Under the pieces are notes generated by a model. It was given only the letters and a program-made list of their open reading frames with translations, did not search any database and was not told the DNA's origin. 64,000 nt of DNA from Scolanthus callimorphus (lineage: Eukaryota > Cnidaria > Anthozoa > Actiniaria > Edwardsiidae), in contig CM066912.1 of the NCBI GenBank assembly GCA_033964015.1, positions 9,478,015 to 9,542,014 of the forward strand. The letters are read 5' to 3'. Made by a program: the position numbers and the translations under genes. Below, piece by piece: positions 10,663 to 22,031 of this stretch; the stretch's first letter is position 1; each line of letters opens with the position of its first letter.

Positions 10663-12095
10663 GCCCGGCTCACTTGTAAAAAAAAACCCGCCTGTGATTG
10701 GTTAACGCGGGCGAGAGTATGCGAATTAATTATCGGGTGGCCATACTTGGGCTTCTCGCGCTGTAAAAGGATTACAATTTCTCAATAAATTGACAATAAT
10801 AAACAATGAAGTGGAGAGCAAATTTTTACTGATTATTATTTTTGTTATACATTGCCACTCACTATCTCCATTCTGATTGGCTAAGAGCGCGCGCTATTTT
10901 TTTTGGGGGGGGGGGAATCACGCACTTTGGGGGTCTCCAAGAATCAGATTCTACGCGCTATGCATCATGGGACTAGAGCACTTGAATGTTTTCCCTATTT
11001 TACAAGGCGCTCGTGTGACAGAAATTGCTTGACAGAAAAAGAAGAACTTTTTTACTGAATCAATTCCACCTGTCTCGACATTGTTTATCGTTGATATCAC
11101 AAAAACCTCATCCAATAATTGCTTAAAACACTGGTGGAAATTTTTTACACCAAAGTTAATCGACATTCGAAACAACTCCTTCACGTATCAATCCCTTCAT
11201 GTATAAGCCCCTTGAAGCCTTCAAGCATCAGCCCCTTCGAGTATAAGAAGCCCATTCAAGTATGGAAGAATAGATTGACATGTCACGTGACATGCTCCAG
11301 CGCGCACGATTTGCACGAATGCTCTGTTTCCTTGCATTTGGTCGTGGGCAACCGATGGCAAATGGCGATTGCGATTAGAATTTAGATCTTAGATCTTAGA
11401 ACTTAAAACTAAATTTTTCATACTTCCAACAAGTGTTCAAGCCATCGTTTGTGCCCATTTATGAGTGACGTATTTTACCGTGGGGGAATTGGGGTAGTTA
11501 TTTGGAATATTTCAGATAAGAACATTTGGGAGTTAATTTGATTTGGAGTTAGAAAATTAATGAATTGATTTGCAGTTAGTTTGCTGTATTTAGAAATTAT
11601 AGGCCTATTTTTTGAACAATAATCTAACAAGTAGACCACAAAATGTGGATATGGACGCTGCACAACATATTTTGTTTCCTGGGAGGGTAACAACCCCCGA
11701 GATGACGCAACTGGCGGATACGAGCGCCAAAGGAACTGTACATATATGATTATGAACTGATCTCAAAGTCTGATTAAGTTTCGTTATTTAAATTGATTGC
11801 TACAATTTAGGGGAGCCATGTAACGGCAACGGAAATGACGTTTGTTTTCGTATTAAGTAATTGATATACTTGTTTGCACAACCCCTGTGTTTAGTTAGTA
11901 TTGTATTGGAAACCGAGAGAACACAGTGAATATCCCTAGACCTTGTGAATTGCTACTAAATTGATTCAAGACCCGCTAACGTTGGTAAGTGAACACACTA
12001 TGTAATTATATTGCATGCCACTAGAGTACCAGATAATAATTGTTGTATTGCAATCGGTATATTTGTTGAATGCGGCACTGAAATATACGATATAC
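10663..12095. other. Non-coding stretch, no gene seen
   Basis: It holds a G tract near 10905, AT-rich sequence and short open frames without recognisable motifs. A segment near 10950-11390 has overlapping open frames on both strands, which I could not tie to any family. Nothing else is supported. Confidence 0.5.
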
Positions 12096-12373
12096 TTGAT
12101 ATTGCTTTCCGTTTCCAATGTCCACTGAGACTTGTGGTACTTGTTGATAGAGTTTTACTTCCCATGTTTCAATCTAAAACAAAAAAGTTTTGGCAACGAT
12201 TACGATATGAAGACCATGTGCTAAAGTATAAGGTAAATTAAACTGAGACCGTACAAACACAAGTCGATCAATGGGCATAGATCGGCTGACAATGTGGGCT
12301 GTGTAGTGTGTTGTGTGGTCTGGAATAGGTTACTACCATCTTTTGCAGCAAAATTAGGTCTGAATAAGTTCAA
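12096..12373. repeat. Dispersed repeat, copy 1 (copy 2 at 15878-16474)
   Basis: About 270 bases starting TATTGCTTTCCGTTTCCAAT recur almost unchanged at 15878-16100 and 16422-16474. The second copy is split by an insert of about 320 bases. Function unknown; it may be the remains of a larger transposon. Confidence 0.75.
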
Positions 12374-12472
12374 CAGAGTGCTAATGAAATGGTCCCATGT
12401 GTGCTTCTGAGCGTTAGCCCTAGTAAGCGGAGAAATAGAAAAAAACTTCACTTCATTACCGCGACCATAATT

Positions 12473-12902
12473 ACTAAATAAACCCCTTCTGGCGGCTGTA
12501 ATATCGGCGGATAATGTCCAAGAATGAAAAATGGTACGAGAAATGAACAGTTGGCCGAGAGGCGAAGCTTCGAGGGCAACTGTGAAATTTTGAGGACCAT
12601 TTTTCATCCGCGGACATTATACGCCGATATTACAGCAAGCCAAGAAGGGGTTTATTTATTTTATATCCCAGCGACTTCACTGAAAAACTCGAGAGAGAAA
12701 AAAACATTGTGAACGTGAAAAAAACACTAAACTGCAGTATGGCGCGAAAAGGCAAATCGTAAGCGGTCATTGGCTTAGATATTTTTATTCGAGCTGTGAT
12801 TGGTTGACACAAAAACTGTCAATCAACCCTAACATGGGGCTAGAAGAAATCAGAGCGAATTCACAAAACAAATTTACAACACACAAGTTCTAGTGCTTTC
12901 AT
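12473..12902. mobile_element. Fold-back repeat family, copy 1 (others near 22.9 and 41.7 kb)
   Basis: A hairpin at 12473-12660 has arms of about 60 bases beginning AAATAAACCCCTTCT and ending AGAAGGGGTTTATTT, followed by a shared 240-base flank. The same hairpin plus flank occurs at 41679-42130 in the same direction and at about 22720-23150 in the opposite direction. Confidence 0.75.
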
Positions 12903-15877
12903 TGTGAAGAGAGCTCAAGACACCTACTGTAGATCGCTATTATTAAAGTCTGATTTAACCGTTTTGGGTCCATGTGGCATATGCGTATGACAACCGGGAA
13001 TTATCCGATCACATTTAAGTTAGCAATTTGAGAACACTTACAAATCCTATACATAAATGGCTGTATCCCGGTGTCAAATAAAGCCCACATTGATTTTGGA
13101 AAGATGTAATCTTCATGGAATAGCTTTTGGGGATTTGTACTGAGGTTTTTATCATGAAGCGGAACAATTTATGAATTATTCTGACAACAGTGAATATCGG
13201 TGTGAGCGAACTTCTACTAAATCCGTAAAATCCTCTTCTTCTGATTCTAAACTCCTTTCCTCTGATTCTGATATTTCTTCTACTTCGCTGCTTTCGAAAT
13301 AATCGCTGCTAGTAGAGTCTCTCACTTCCCTCCGCCGTCACGTCCGCCATTTTTAATTTCATTTGAAGTATGCGAGCTGTTACAGGGCGAGCACTGTGTT
13401 TGGTCAGTTTTTGGCGCGAAGGGTTCTAAAAATAACATTACTTGTGAAAATGGAGTGGATATACCCTAATGACAGCGATTCACGCTTTTACTTCATGAGC
13501 TTTTGGTTAATATTAAAACATTTTCTTAACCATTAACATTTCAGTGCCGCATTCAAATTGGAATCTTTTTTCTATGTGTGTTGACTTTACTCTTGAGAAT
13601 GTGCAAAAATGTGCAAACCGCTCGTGATAATTTGACGCTCTTTAGCAGCTCATTTTGGGGCTTTTTGTGACGATAGCTCCAAAACTTGTCGTGGAAATTT
13701 CTTCAATTGTTCTTTTTATATAACAGGAAAATGATAGTCTTATCAAAACGGCAAACTAAAAAAATTGGGGCACCCATTCTTGTTTTCACACAATGTCCCT
13801 TAAATAAAGGTTTCTGTTCTGTTCTGTATCCCAAAAAGTTCAAAAGGGGATATTTAGCTTGCGCGCGAGCGCTCGATTACGTCATTTTCGAACGAATTGA
13901 TCGCGCGTTCGTGCGCAGAACAGAGTGCGCTGTGCAAAAAAGGGAATAACCTTAAACAAGAGAAAATGATCCCCACAGAACGCAACCCCATGACCCATCT
14001 GAGTGGCAGTAACTCTAAAATAGATTCCCGTTGAAAATTGCACGCGCATTCGAACCATGTTTTCCGTTGGTTTAAGCGCGCGCACGTGTTGATGCAAGAG
14101 CGCGCGCGTGTTGATGCAAGCAGCGTTGTCTGCACTCTTATTTACCATGGCAAATCAGCCAATTATATTACAAGAACAGCAACTGTTATGGCTCTCTTCA
14201 ACTAGTTCTCCAGCCACATACCAACTCCATTTTGCTTTCCGGTTCGGCACTTCCCACTTTTAGCTAAATGAAAGAGGTCTTCGTCAATAAAAGCTACATG
14301 TATCTCGGCCATGATCTCCCCATGTTTTCCTTTCCCAGTGCAGCGTCCCGTAGCATGCCGGTCACACATGCAGTCCTCAGTGATGTATGTTGCTAGGATA
14401 CGTCCAATCAGAAGGCGCCGCTAAAATAGCTTCCCTTTCCTAAAAAAATAATTTTCACGCTCGTCTGCCGTTGTCATGGAGCGTTCTCTGTCTCTTGCCT
14501 TAAACCAATGAATGCTTATTCGATTGTTGCTGTCATTAGTACCTTTTGAAGCATTGTTTGCTTCTTTTTCATGACGAAATACTTTAGTTTGTAAGCAAAA
14601 ACACGCAAACTTGTAAATCGATCTGAGTCATTGGGAAACATTCCAATTCTAAGGATATTTTCACTGAAAGGGTACATGGCCGGGGTGGGGGGGGGGGGGA
14701 TTTCTCCCATGTAAGAGTGATGGGATGCTCGTCGGGACATCGGAAATATACCCTAAAAAATACCAGGACATAAAACATCCACCCCCTAAAAAATACCAAC
14801 AATAAACCTTTTTTGTTATTGTTTATTGTTTTTCATCTCAAAACAAGCTTAGTTTAGAGCTATAAATGAACAAAGAAAGAAAGAAAACGTTTTGCTTGGT
14901 TTGTGACCCTGTCATTCATTGCGTACCCCTAAAAAATACCATTTATTAGTGAAAGCCACAATGTTTCTCCGATAACCACTAAAAAATACCTGAGAGTCGA
15001 TTTTGACCCCTAAAAAATACGACGACCACCCCTATCAGGTCGACATGTGAAGACCCCCCCCCCCCCCCCCCCCTGTGTGCCTATTAAGTGTGTAAACTGT
15101 CGAGAGGCACTTGTCAAAACAGATCCATTAAGTCATAACAAAACTACTGAAAGGTCAAAAGTTGCTTAGATATCTGTTTTAAAGTAAATGTAGCATAATC
15201 AAGGAATACTAGTTTGTAATTGTGTATTTGTGAAAAAAGGATAAACCAATAGCTACAGATTTCTAAGCGCTCGGATTAGCCCACCGGCTAGTTTGTATAC
15301 TAGGTATTTGTGTATCTGTGACAAAAGAAAACCAGTAGCTACAGATTTCTGCGTATCCAAGCGCTCCTTAACTTAAACTTAAAATAGGCAACAACATTTG
15401 ATTGTTGCGTCATGTAATCGACAAGAGATTTTCCTGGGGCTTTTTCTGGAATGTTCGTTGGGGAGAGCAAGAAGATGTAATTTCCCGTGAATATTACGAG
15501 AACGGTTCACTTTCATGTTGTACTGCGTTCATTAGCTCGCCAGCAGCTGAGGATACTTGACCCGAAAGCAGAAAAAATATAATCAACAAGAAGTTTCAGA
15601 AATAGTAGTACTTTCGCTTTTCCCTTCTTTATAAACGACTAAACGCTCAATCAAGCAAAATGCGGATTTGAGCATCAAAATCTAGTGATCAATGGACAAT
15701 TAAGAGCGAATGTCTAGAAATCGAGCCAAGTGCGGACACAACCCAAAATCTAACCTACCCTCAAAACTTGTCTATAAAATCGCTTGGATGATAGCCTTCC
15801 CCGTAGAACGATATAAGCCCTTCTCAAGATCTTAGAGACAATTCTACAACTCTAATAGCAAACTATTGTTCATGTCA
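12903..15877. other. Non-coding stretch with low-complexity blocks
   Basis: No gene is supported. Landmarks are a CG-rich patch of alternating purine/pyrimidine near 13855-14120, a G tract at 14687-14699, several copies of CCCTAAAAAATACC between 14750 and 15030, and a C tract at 15052-15073. Short open frames here are GC-skew or repeat artefacts. Confidence 0.5.
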
Positions 15878-16474
15878 GTGAAATATTGCTTTCCGTTTCC
15901 AATGTCCACTGAGACTTGTGGTACTTGTTGATAGAGTTTTACTTCCCATGTTTCAATCTAAAACAAAAAAAGTTTTGGCAACGATTACGATATGAAGACC
16001 ATGTGCTAAAGTATAAGGTAAATTAAACTGAGTCACCGTACAAACATAAGTCGATCAATGGGGCATAGATCGGCTGACAATGTGGGCTGTGTAGTGTGTT
16101 TTTCCACTAATATATAGATTTAGCCACTGGCCAAAACCGGAGCTCCCGGTTACATATTTTTCTGTGTGAATGAGACATACAACATGTGTAAATGCCATTG
16201 TACATAGATAGCCTGCCATAGTCATACCACGTGACTAAGCACTTGCACTCCCCTTGCCACTAAGATAATTTCCCCAAGTTTGGTTGTCTGAAAAAAGTTT
16301 GGTTGTCTGAAAAATGAAGTCGATCGTATACCTGAGGTCTACTTTGAGCAATTGTATTCTTCCTGCGATACCTATGGTGCTCCGCTCTACGGCCTTCGGC
16401 CGCTAAGGAGCTCCGCTAAAATGGTCTGGAATAGGTTACTACCATCTTTTGCTGCAAAATTAGGCCTTAATAAG
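15878..16474. repeat. Dispersed repeat, copy 2, split by an insertion
   Basis: Matches 12096-12373 in two parts. The interruption at 16101-16421 starts TTCCACTAATATATAGATTT and contains the segment GCCACTGGCCAAAACCGGAG, which recurs in similar form at 38820-38850. The insert is therefore a member of a separate repeat family also found near 38.8 kb. Confidence 0.7.
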
Positions 16475-16870
16475 GAACAGGGTTTCGAGGTCAAGTCAGT
16501 ACACCCCTACCCTTAAATATATGGAACTAGGGACAGGCGAAAACTCATCGTAAACTCATTAACAACAGCTATGACTTTGGAATACATGTTCTACAAAAGA
16601 GCGAACCAATGTGTATAAATGCAAATGGACATCGATTTTACTGTTATAACGAATTCATCGAATTCCAAAATTCGTAATATTGCTGAATTCGGTTTGTGAC
16701 GATGTGTTGAAATGTGGAATTTTCACAATATGTTCCATTGATTAATCCTCTAAATACTTAGAAGTCACCATTCATTGAGCAAATTGTCTCATAATTGCTT
16801 ATACTAATGAGCTAAAACTACAAACAAAAGATCCTCCAATAAACCCGTGAAGTTACCAACTGATATTTAC

Positions 16871-17076
16871 CTGCTGGTGAGTAGCGATACACTCGTCAAC
16901 CTTTGGCTTGTCAAAAACCCCAGCGCCTTTCCGCACATACCGTGAGTGAACTGGACAGGAATGTAGAGCGAGCAGAGCTAGTGCCAGGTTCTCTCCATTC
17001 AAAACAACACATTTATCTGACTTGCTCCCAGGTCTCTTGTTTGTTGAGAGCAGAAAGAGCTCATGGATGGCAAATC
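16871..17076 (-). pseudogene. Possible C-terminal exon of a D-glutamate-cyclase-like gene
   Basis: The minus strand reads, from an AG acceptor at 17077-17078 to a GTAAAT donor at 16870, a 68-codon exon whose most telling part is LALALLALHSCPVHSRYVRK. From memory of the family, a similar CPVHSRYLRK-type segment lies near the C-terminus of animal D-glutamate cyclase, after its GVSNWGG motif. That motif is not present here, and residues before it align poorly. The join to the preceding open frame at 17540-18326 is in phase (G|GA). Either a divergent or decaying copy of the C-terminal domain or an unrelated exon. It lies downstream, on the same strand, of three convincing D-glutamate cyclase exons. 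Confidence 0.4.
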
Positions 17077-17539
17077 CTGATGAGAAAATGTGTACCCGAT
17101 TAACCAACAGCGACGGAGATGAAGAGTCTTTGTTTTTTAGACCACATGCTTTCTAGTCGTGTCAAGGATGACGGAAAAAGGATGGGTATGAAAATCACAT
17201 CACTACAGAAATATGTGCTGCTACGTTTATTTTGATATCTGTGGGAATTTTGAAGATTTGGTACAAAACAAAATTTAGCCCAAACACCTTAACCGCTGAC
17301 AATATCTCTCCACGATGTCAAAATGTCCGCATAAATTTCGAATTTTCTTCTCGAATTCTCCTAGAGGTGGCTAGCCTGCCAAATGTTACGGTAAAAAATC
17401 CAATACCGCGGAGAATATCGGGCGGAGCGTCAGGGGGGGAGTGTTGAAAGGGAATCCCCTGCCCCCTCGCCCCAAATCTAGAACCGAACACTTAATATTT
17501 TATAAAAACAGGAACAATAGTTTATGCAGAATATATTAC

Positions 17540-18326
17540 CTTTGTTGTCCACAGATACGCGCACTCCCGTGTCCAGTCCAGTCCTCTGGTCCTTTTCCTT
17601 ATATATCATATTATGATTCGAGCTTGTGTTATCACTTCTGGAACAGACATTAACTGACTGAGAAATGATTCCCGCTTGATGAGAACTAGTAAAAATCTCT
17701 CTCCATGTATCTACGTGCATGTGCGTGTTTACTCGCACGCTCTTGCCCAGGGCTTGCAGACATCGTGTGAGGGAAACTAATAAGACTACCTGTCTGCAAG
17801 GCCAAGCTCCGTTCTTGTCTAGGCTCACATCCAGTTCGAATATTACACGCGACGCATGTGAAATACGCAAAAACCCTTTTATGAACCCTTCTTCTTCGCC
17901 ATTATCTTCACTAGACTCCATTTCGTAACACGGCACCGCCTCGTCGACAACTCTTTCTTCTGCATTTTCTTGAAGAGTATTTTTGGCATTTTGAACTGGT
18001 AGTTTCTTTATCAGGTCAAGTGCTCGGTCAGAAAGAACGGAGGCGAACAGGGGATCTTCGGAAATAAATATCACTCGTGGATGTAGGTGGTTATACTCGG
18101 AGCGGTGCTCTTTCTCGTAATCCTCAGGACGGATGTCTGCGATGAAGAGGGAGTCTACGTTCTCGTTCGAGAAACCCAACGTCACCTCTGGAATTTCTGT
18201 GTTCAAGTGGAAACGTTTTAGCGCATAAGCTAGGATGTAGGTGCCGTCGATTTGGCATCTACCAGTCCACACGCTCCACAAAAATGTTGTTTCGGCACGT
18301 GAAACTTCGAAGTTTTGACCTCCCAT
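17540..18326 (-). CDS. Unrecognised 262-codon exon-like reading frame
   Basis: This frame opens at a true ATG (18326) and runs to a GTAATA donor at 17539 whose phase matches the exon at 16871-17076. I do not recognise the protein as a whole. It is acidic in the middle (a run around MESSEDNGEEEG) and has an LQALGKSV segment followed by HMHVDTWREI that is loosely reminiscent of the C-terminal domain of D-glutamate cyclase, where an ETDGPPGA motif would be expected but is absent. The first 90 bases are partly copied in inverse orientation at 18543-18640 on the plus strand, which raises doubt that the start is genuine. It could be a diverged exon of the D-glutamate cyclase gene, a separate gene, or open frame by chance. 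Confidence 0.3.
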
Positions 18327-18657
18327 GCGTGACGCTTTGGTGACGCTCGTGGAGTGGAGAAAAAAATTAGTAAAAAATTAGTAACGAAAAACAATTTGTT
18401 GCTATATTTCTTCCTGACCAGAAAAAAAACATGAAGCTACCAGAATATTAACATTTTCAGTGATTATTATAGAAAAGAAATTGCACACTTGAGTATTGTG
18501 ATGAATCGTTCAAGTTTTGCGCCGGCAAATCATTCAAGTTTCGATGTCAAAACATTGAAGTTTCACGTGCCGACAGAATGTTTTTGTCTGGCGTGTGGAC
18601 AAGTAGATGCAATCGACGGTTATGTAGGCATGGAATATAATTTGTATAATCAGCGCA

Positions 18658-18850
18658 AACACTGTCAATTACAATCACAAGGACAACGACAACGACCATG
18701 ACAACGACAACGACAACGAACACGAACACGACAAAAACAACAACAACGACAGCTACAACGACCACAATAACAACAGCGACCACGACCACGAACAACGACC
18801 ACAATAACGACAACGACGACTAAGTAATAACAACAATAACAATAATTATT
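18658..18850. repeat. ACAACG/ACGACA-type microsatellite
   Basis: Imperfect repeats of ACAACG, ACGACC and AACAAT run for about 190 bases. Long open frames on the minus strand rich in valine or cysteine/tyrosine are produced by the repeat and are not genes. Confidence 0.9.
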
Positions 18851-19423
18851 ATTCTTGTATTCATTGTAATCGTTTTCTGATTGGCTCAAGTCTACGGGCA
18901 ATTCTGGTAGTTTACAAGCGCCTGCAATATTTTCAGCGGGAACAGTTGTCTGTAGAGGTTATTGGACCGAGCCCGTACTATTTTCAACGGAAACAGTTGT
19001 GTGAACAGGTTATTGGACCGAGCCTGCAAGTTATTTCAGCGGTATTTGTGTGAAATTACAAATGCGCAGCAAAGTTTGTGTTTTATGTCTTTTCACGATG
19101 GCTGCTCGCTTTCCGACGTGTTCCACTCAAGAAATTGAAAACATAGTTAATATTTGTGCTAGTGGTTGTAGCTGAGGTTGTAGCTGTGGCTAAAATATTG
19201 GTATATTTGTGATGTATTAAGGTTTTTTGATAATTATTTGATAATTTAGAATACATATTTGTCGTTTCATTTTTTTTTAACAGACAATGAATAATAAATA
19301 TTTATTGGATTCGGTTTTCGCATGACATCGATAGTTGTCAAGTCGTCGGTTTGTGTCGGTTTGTGATACCACAAACCTCGGCCTTGATAATTATCGATGT
19401 CATGCTCAACCTCATCCAGTAAT
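18851..19423. other. Non-coding stretch, no gene seen
   Basis: Contains two imperfect copies of a GGTTATTGGACCGAGCC segment (near 18957 and 19009) and a short inverted pair around GACATCGATA/TATCGATGTC near 19324 and 19395. No coding signal. Confidence 0.5.
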
Positions 19424-19766
19424 GGGGAGTTTGCGGGTGTTGCGTGACATTTTTAATTTTGATCCCAGCAAAATAAAATCCTCAAATTTCAGGTGGTTTC
19501 AATAAATAACACAGAAGTTACGAGCGTCGGACGTTGGTTGTTTTTCTATAGGTTAATGTTGTGGTGGGCAACTCTTGCCCACCACAACATTAAACGTATA
19601 GAGAAACGGCACACTTCGGGCGCCAATAATAACTTTGCTAATATTTACCTAAATCAACTCAAATTTTCGCCTTTTTCTGATTTCGGCAAGCTCTTTTCAA
19701 ATATGGTAGTTTCATTTTATTAGGATTAAGATTAAAAATGTCACGCAACACCTGCAAACTCCCCAT
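19424..19766. mobile_element. MITE, 42-base inverted ends
   Basis: Begins GGGGAGTTTGCGGGTGTTGC and ends GCAACACCTGCAAACTCCCC, with the complementarity extending about 42 bases. An inner inverted pair (GTTGTGGTGGGCAA) marks the centre. No transposase. It lies downstream of the D-glutamate cyclase exons, probably in an intron. Confidence 0.8.
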
Positions 19767-19769
19767 TGC

Positions 19770-20068
19770 TTACAGTCAAAAGACACGAAGCGTGCCCCCA
19801 TAGAGTCGAATATTCAATTCATTATTCCATTATTGGTTTCATCATTCAATCCAAAAATGCATTTTTCAATTCAATATTAAAAACGTTAAATGCTCAAATT
19901 TTGACTTCTGAATAAGCAATTGTTCAACCAGACTAATAATTTAGATAAAAAAAATTCAATATTGAATTGAAAATTGCATTTTTGGATTGAATAATGAAAT
20001 CAATAATGGAATAATGAATTGAATATTCAACTCTAGGGGGGCACGCGTCATGTCTTTTGACTGTAATA
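19770..20068. mobile_element. MITE, AT-rich fold-back
   Basis: Begins TTACAGTCAAAAGACA and ends TGTCTTTTGACTGTAA. The arms continue through GCGTGCCCCC/GGGGGGCACGC and long ATTCAAT-rich sequence almost to the centre. It sits directly beside the preceding MITE, 70 bases beyond the donor of a D-glutamate cyclase exon. Confidence 0.8.
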
Positions 20069-20138
20069 ACAACAATAACAATAAATGTACTAGTGCTCAG
20101 GTGCTGGTGATATAACATTGAAATTCTTTCCGACTTAC

Positions 20139-20432
20139 TGGCTTCTTTCACTACCTCACCAGATGTGACATTACAGGCCCAAAATACCGTTATGTCTCCA
20201 TTCTGTACATTTGGTGGGGTATTATAGTAGTCCGTGAAGACATCTTTGATTCCTATCCATGAAGAGGCGCCAATATGTATAGGGGCTCCGTGGCCTATGT
20301 GCTCAAATTGGGACGTCACTTCTACTGTCCTCTGAATAAAGTTCCTTGGTATTGGGCGCATAGATACGATAGTGTCACAGCTGAACGGTCCCACCGGGAT
20401 TGTGGGGACGCAGGAAAGATAGACAGGAATAT
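20139..20432 (-). CDS. DGLUCY: D-glutamate cyclase-like, YcsI/DUF1445 domain, exon 3
   Basis: The enzyme family converts D-glutamate to 5-oxo-D-proline, in mitochondria in animals. This exon carries the second half of the YcsI fold: IPVYLSCVPTIPVGPFSC, then TIVSMRPIPR, GAPIHIG, and finally DITVFWACNVTSGEVV, all hallmark stretches of the family. The acceptor is TTTTACAG at 20433-20440 and the phase-1 join to the upstream exon reconstitutes K-T-D-I-P. The proposed donor is GCCA|GTAAGT at 20133-20138. Downstream the intron holds two MITEs, and the expected next segment (a CITHAPGH-like stretch) was not found, so the gene may be incomplete here. Confidence 0.8.
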
Positions 20433-21022
20433 CTGTAAAAGGGCAATGTACGTAGGGTTCCCAGCTACTCACAATAAAGGCCATGGACATTTGAAAGTGA
20501 GGGTCAAAACATCAGGTATGTGGGTCTAGGGTGATACCCCTACCCAGTTTTATCAACGTTTTATTTCTCGAAAACAGGGGCTACGGGGTGAGGCACTCTA
20601 TTAGATCGTCTTGATGTTCACATGACGTATCAAAATCCTATGAAGTTATGGTCTTTATAAAACTGTGCTTTTCAGACCAGTTACAGTTCCCCTCGCCAAA
20701 TGTAATCGTTTTTTTTTTGTGTATTAAGCTTCTCAGATGCGGCGCTGAAATTTCTGTCACGCAACAAACATTTGGCAAAACTATTGAGGATAAATTTCTC
20801 TTTCAGAATAATGGCTTATTATGTGAAATAACTCGCTAAAAATCAAATGTCTCCGGAGGTTAACACCAAGCTGAAGTAATTTGTCTAGGCATGGTTAGTG
20901 GTATAAAAACTATGACATTTTTAGCCTCAAGACGGCCAGAAATACAGCAAATTCGGTAAGAAATTTAAGGTTCTGGATCAATCTCCAGACCATTAAAAGC
21001 AACTAAAAAAATTGCTACGCAC

Positions 21023-21198
21023 CTGTTTTACTCTCTAAATGCCGGAGAGGTACCCCAGCGCTTACCAACGCATGTTCGAAAGAGAAACTGCAGCCCAAAT
21101 AGAAAGATACCATGCTGTCCCAAGGGATGTAAGAGGCGTCTGGAACTGTCTCCTTTAGCTCACCATTGATGAAAATAGAGTAGAGCTGCATATCGGTT
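21023..21198 (-). CDS. DGLUCY: D-glutamate cyclase-like, YcsI/DUF1445 domain, exon 2
   Basis: From acceptor CTCTTTAG to donor ACAG|GTGCGT this exon reads TDMQLYSIFINGELKETVPD, then IPWDSMVSFYLGCSFSFE and HALVSAGVPLRHLE. GCSFSFE and the following AGVPLRH are signature stretches of the YcsI family. The phase-2 join to exon 1 (AG|A, arginine) gives the expected DVRTD sequence. A further short inverted repeat (GGTCACGTGACC with neighbouring AGTTAGTGCAAATGGCC) lies in the intron near 21222-21247 and again near 21417-21450. Confidence 0.85.
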
Positions 21199-21713
21199 CT
21201 AAAGAGCGAAACAACATGCAATAGGCCATTTGCACTAACTGGGTCACGTGACCCAAGTCCCATACCTTCTGAATAAAATCTTGAAAATTCAACACGCTGC
21301 TATTTGCTCCAGGTTAGCTGATATTAAGCTGAAACCTGAGTTTTTGACTAATATCATTTGATTCTTTGTATTTCTGGAATTTATTTTGACAAAACATTTC
21401 GTTAAGAGGTAGTTGGGGTCACGTGACCCAGTTAGTGCAAATGGCCTATTGTATTCAGTTTGAATTGTTTTATGCTGCAGTCGGCTAAGTTTCAAGTTCA
21501 AGTTTCAAGTTTATTAATATTTTAGACAGATTACAAAATATTACCGGTTGATTCGCAAATAGTATAAACTAGTCGAGGCGGATCAGCCGTGCTTTTTTGA
21601 ACATAAATTAAATAGCTAAATAAATATAAATAATTTTGGAGGGCATGGACACGTCTGACGTTAAAGAGGTGGTGGGGGTAGGGGGGAATAGGGTTGTCTC
21701 ATTTGAAACTGAC

Positions 21714-21982
21714 CTGACATCAGATTCCGAGGCTAGAGGAGGCACTCCCACCTCCCCAGGCAGACTCCGATAGACCAGCGGACAGGACGATGAATTTAGA
21801 TGGCAAAACTCCTCAAAAGAGTCTGCATAGGACGAAGGGATGACCAGCACTCCGACTTTAGAATACGGTAGACTCATTCGAGAGCAAGAGACGTGAGGCC
21901 AACGGCCTTCCCGGAACTCCCTACGGGCGTGCTGTGGTGCCCAGGAGCTAAAGTCTGGTTCTTGAGTGTTGACTTGAGACAT
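21714..21982 (-). CDS. DGLUCY: D-glutamate cyclase-like, YcsI/DUF1445 domain, exon 1
   Basis: ATG at 21982 opens a 90-residue exon ending at donor GATGTCAG|GTCAGT. It reads APQHARREFREGRWPHVSC, then KVGVLVIPSSYADSFEEFCH and CPLVYRSLPGEVGVPPLASE, matching the start of the YcsI/DUF1445 domain (RRxFRxG, a hydrophobic strand, then a FxxFCxxNxxxCPL block). No mitochondrial presequence is evident before the domain, so either an upstream exon exists or this copy lacks it. A repeat begins only about 50 bases upstream, at 22032. Confidence 0.8.
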
Positions 21983-22031
21983 GGATACACTGTCATAAAC
22001 AGATTAAGTTAAGCTGTCAAAGACATGACAG

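Noticed and set aside
18547..18901. Valine-rich and cysteine/tyrosine-rich reading frames
   Set aside because: Products of the ACAACG-type microsatellite.
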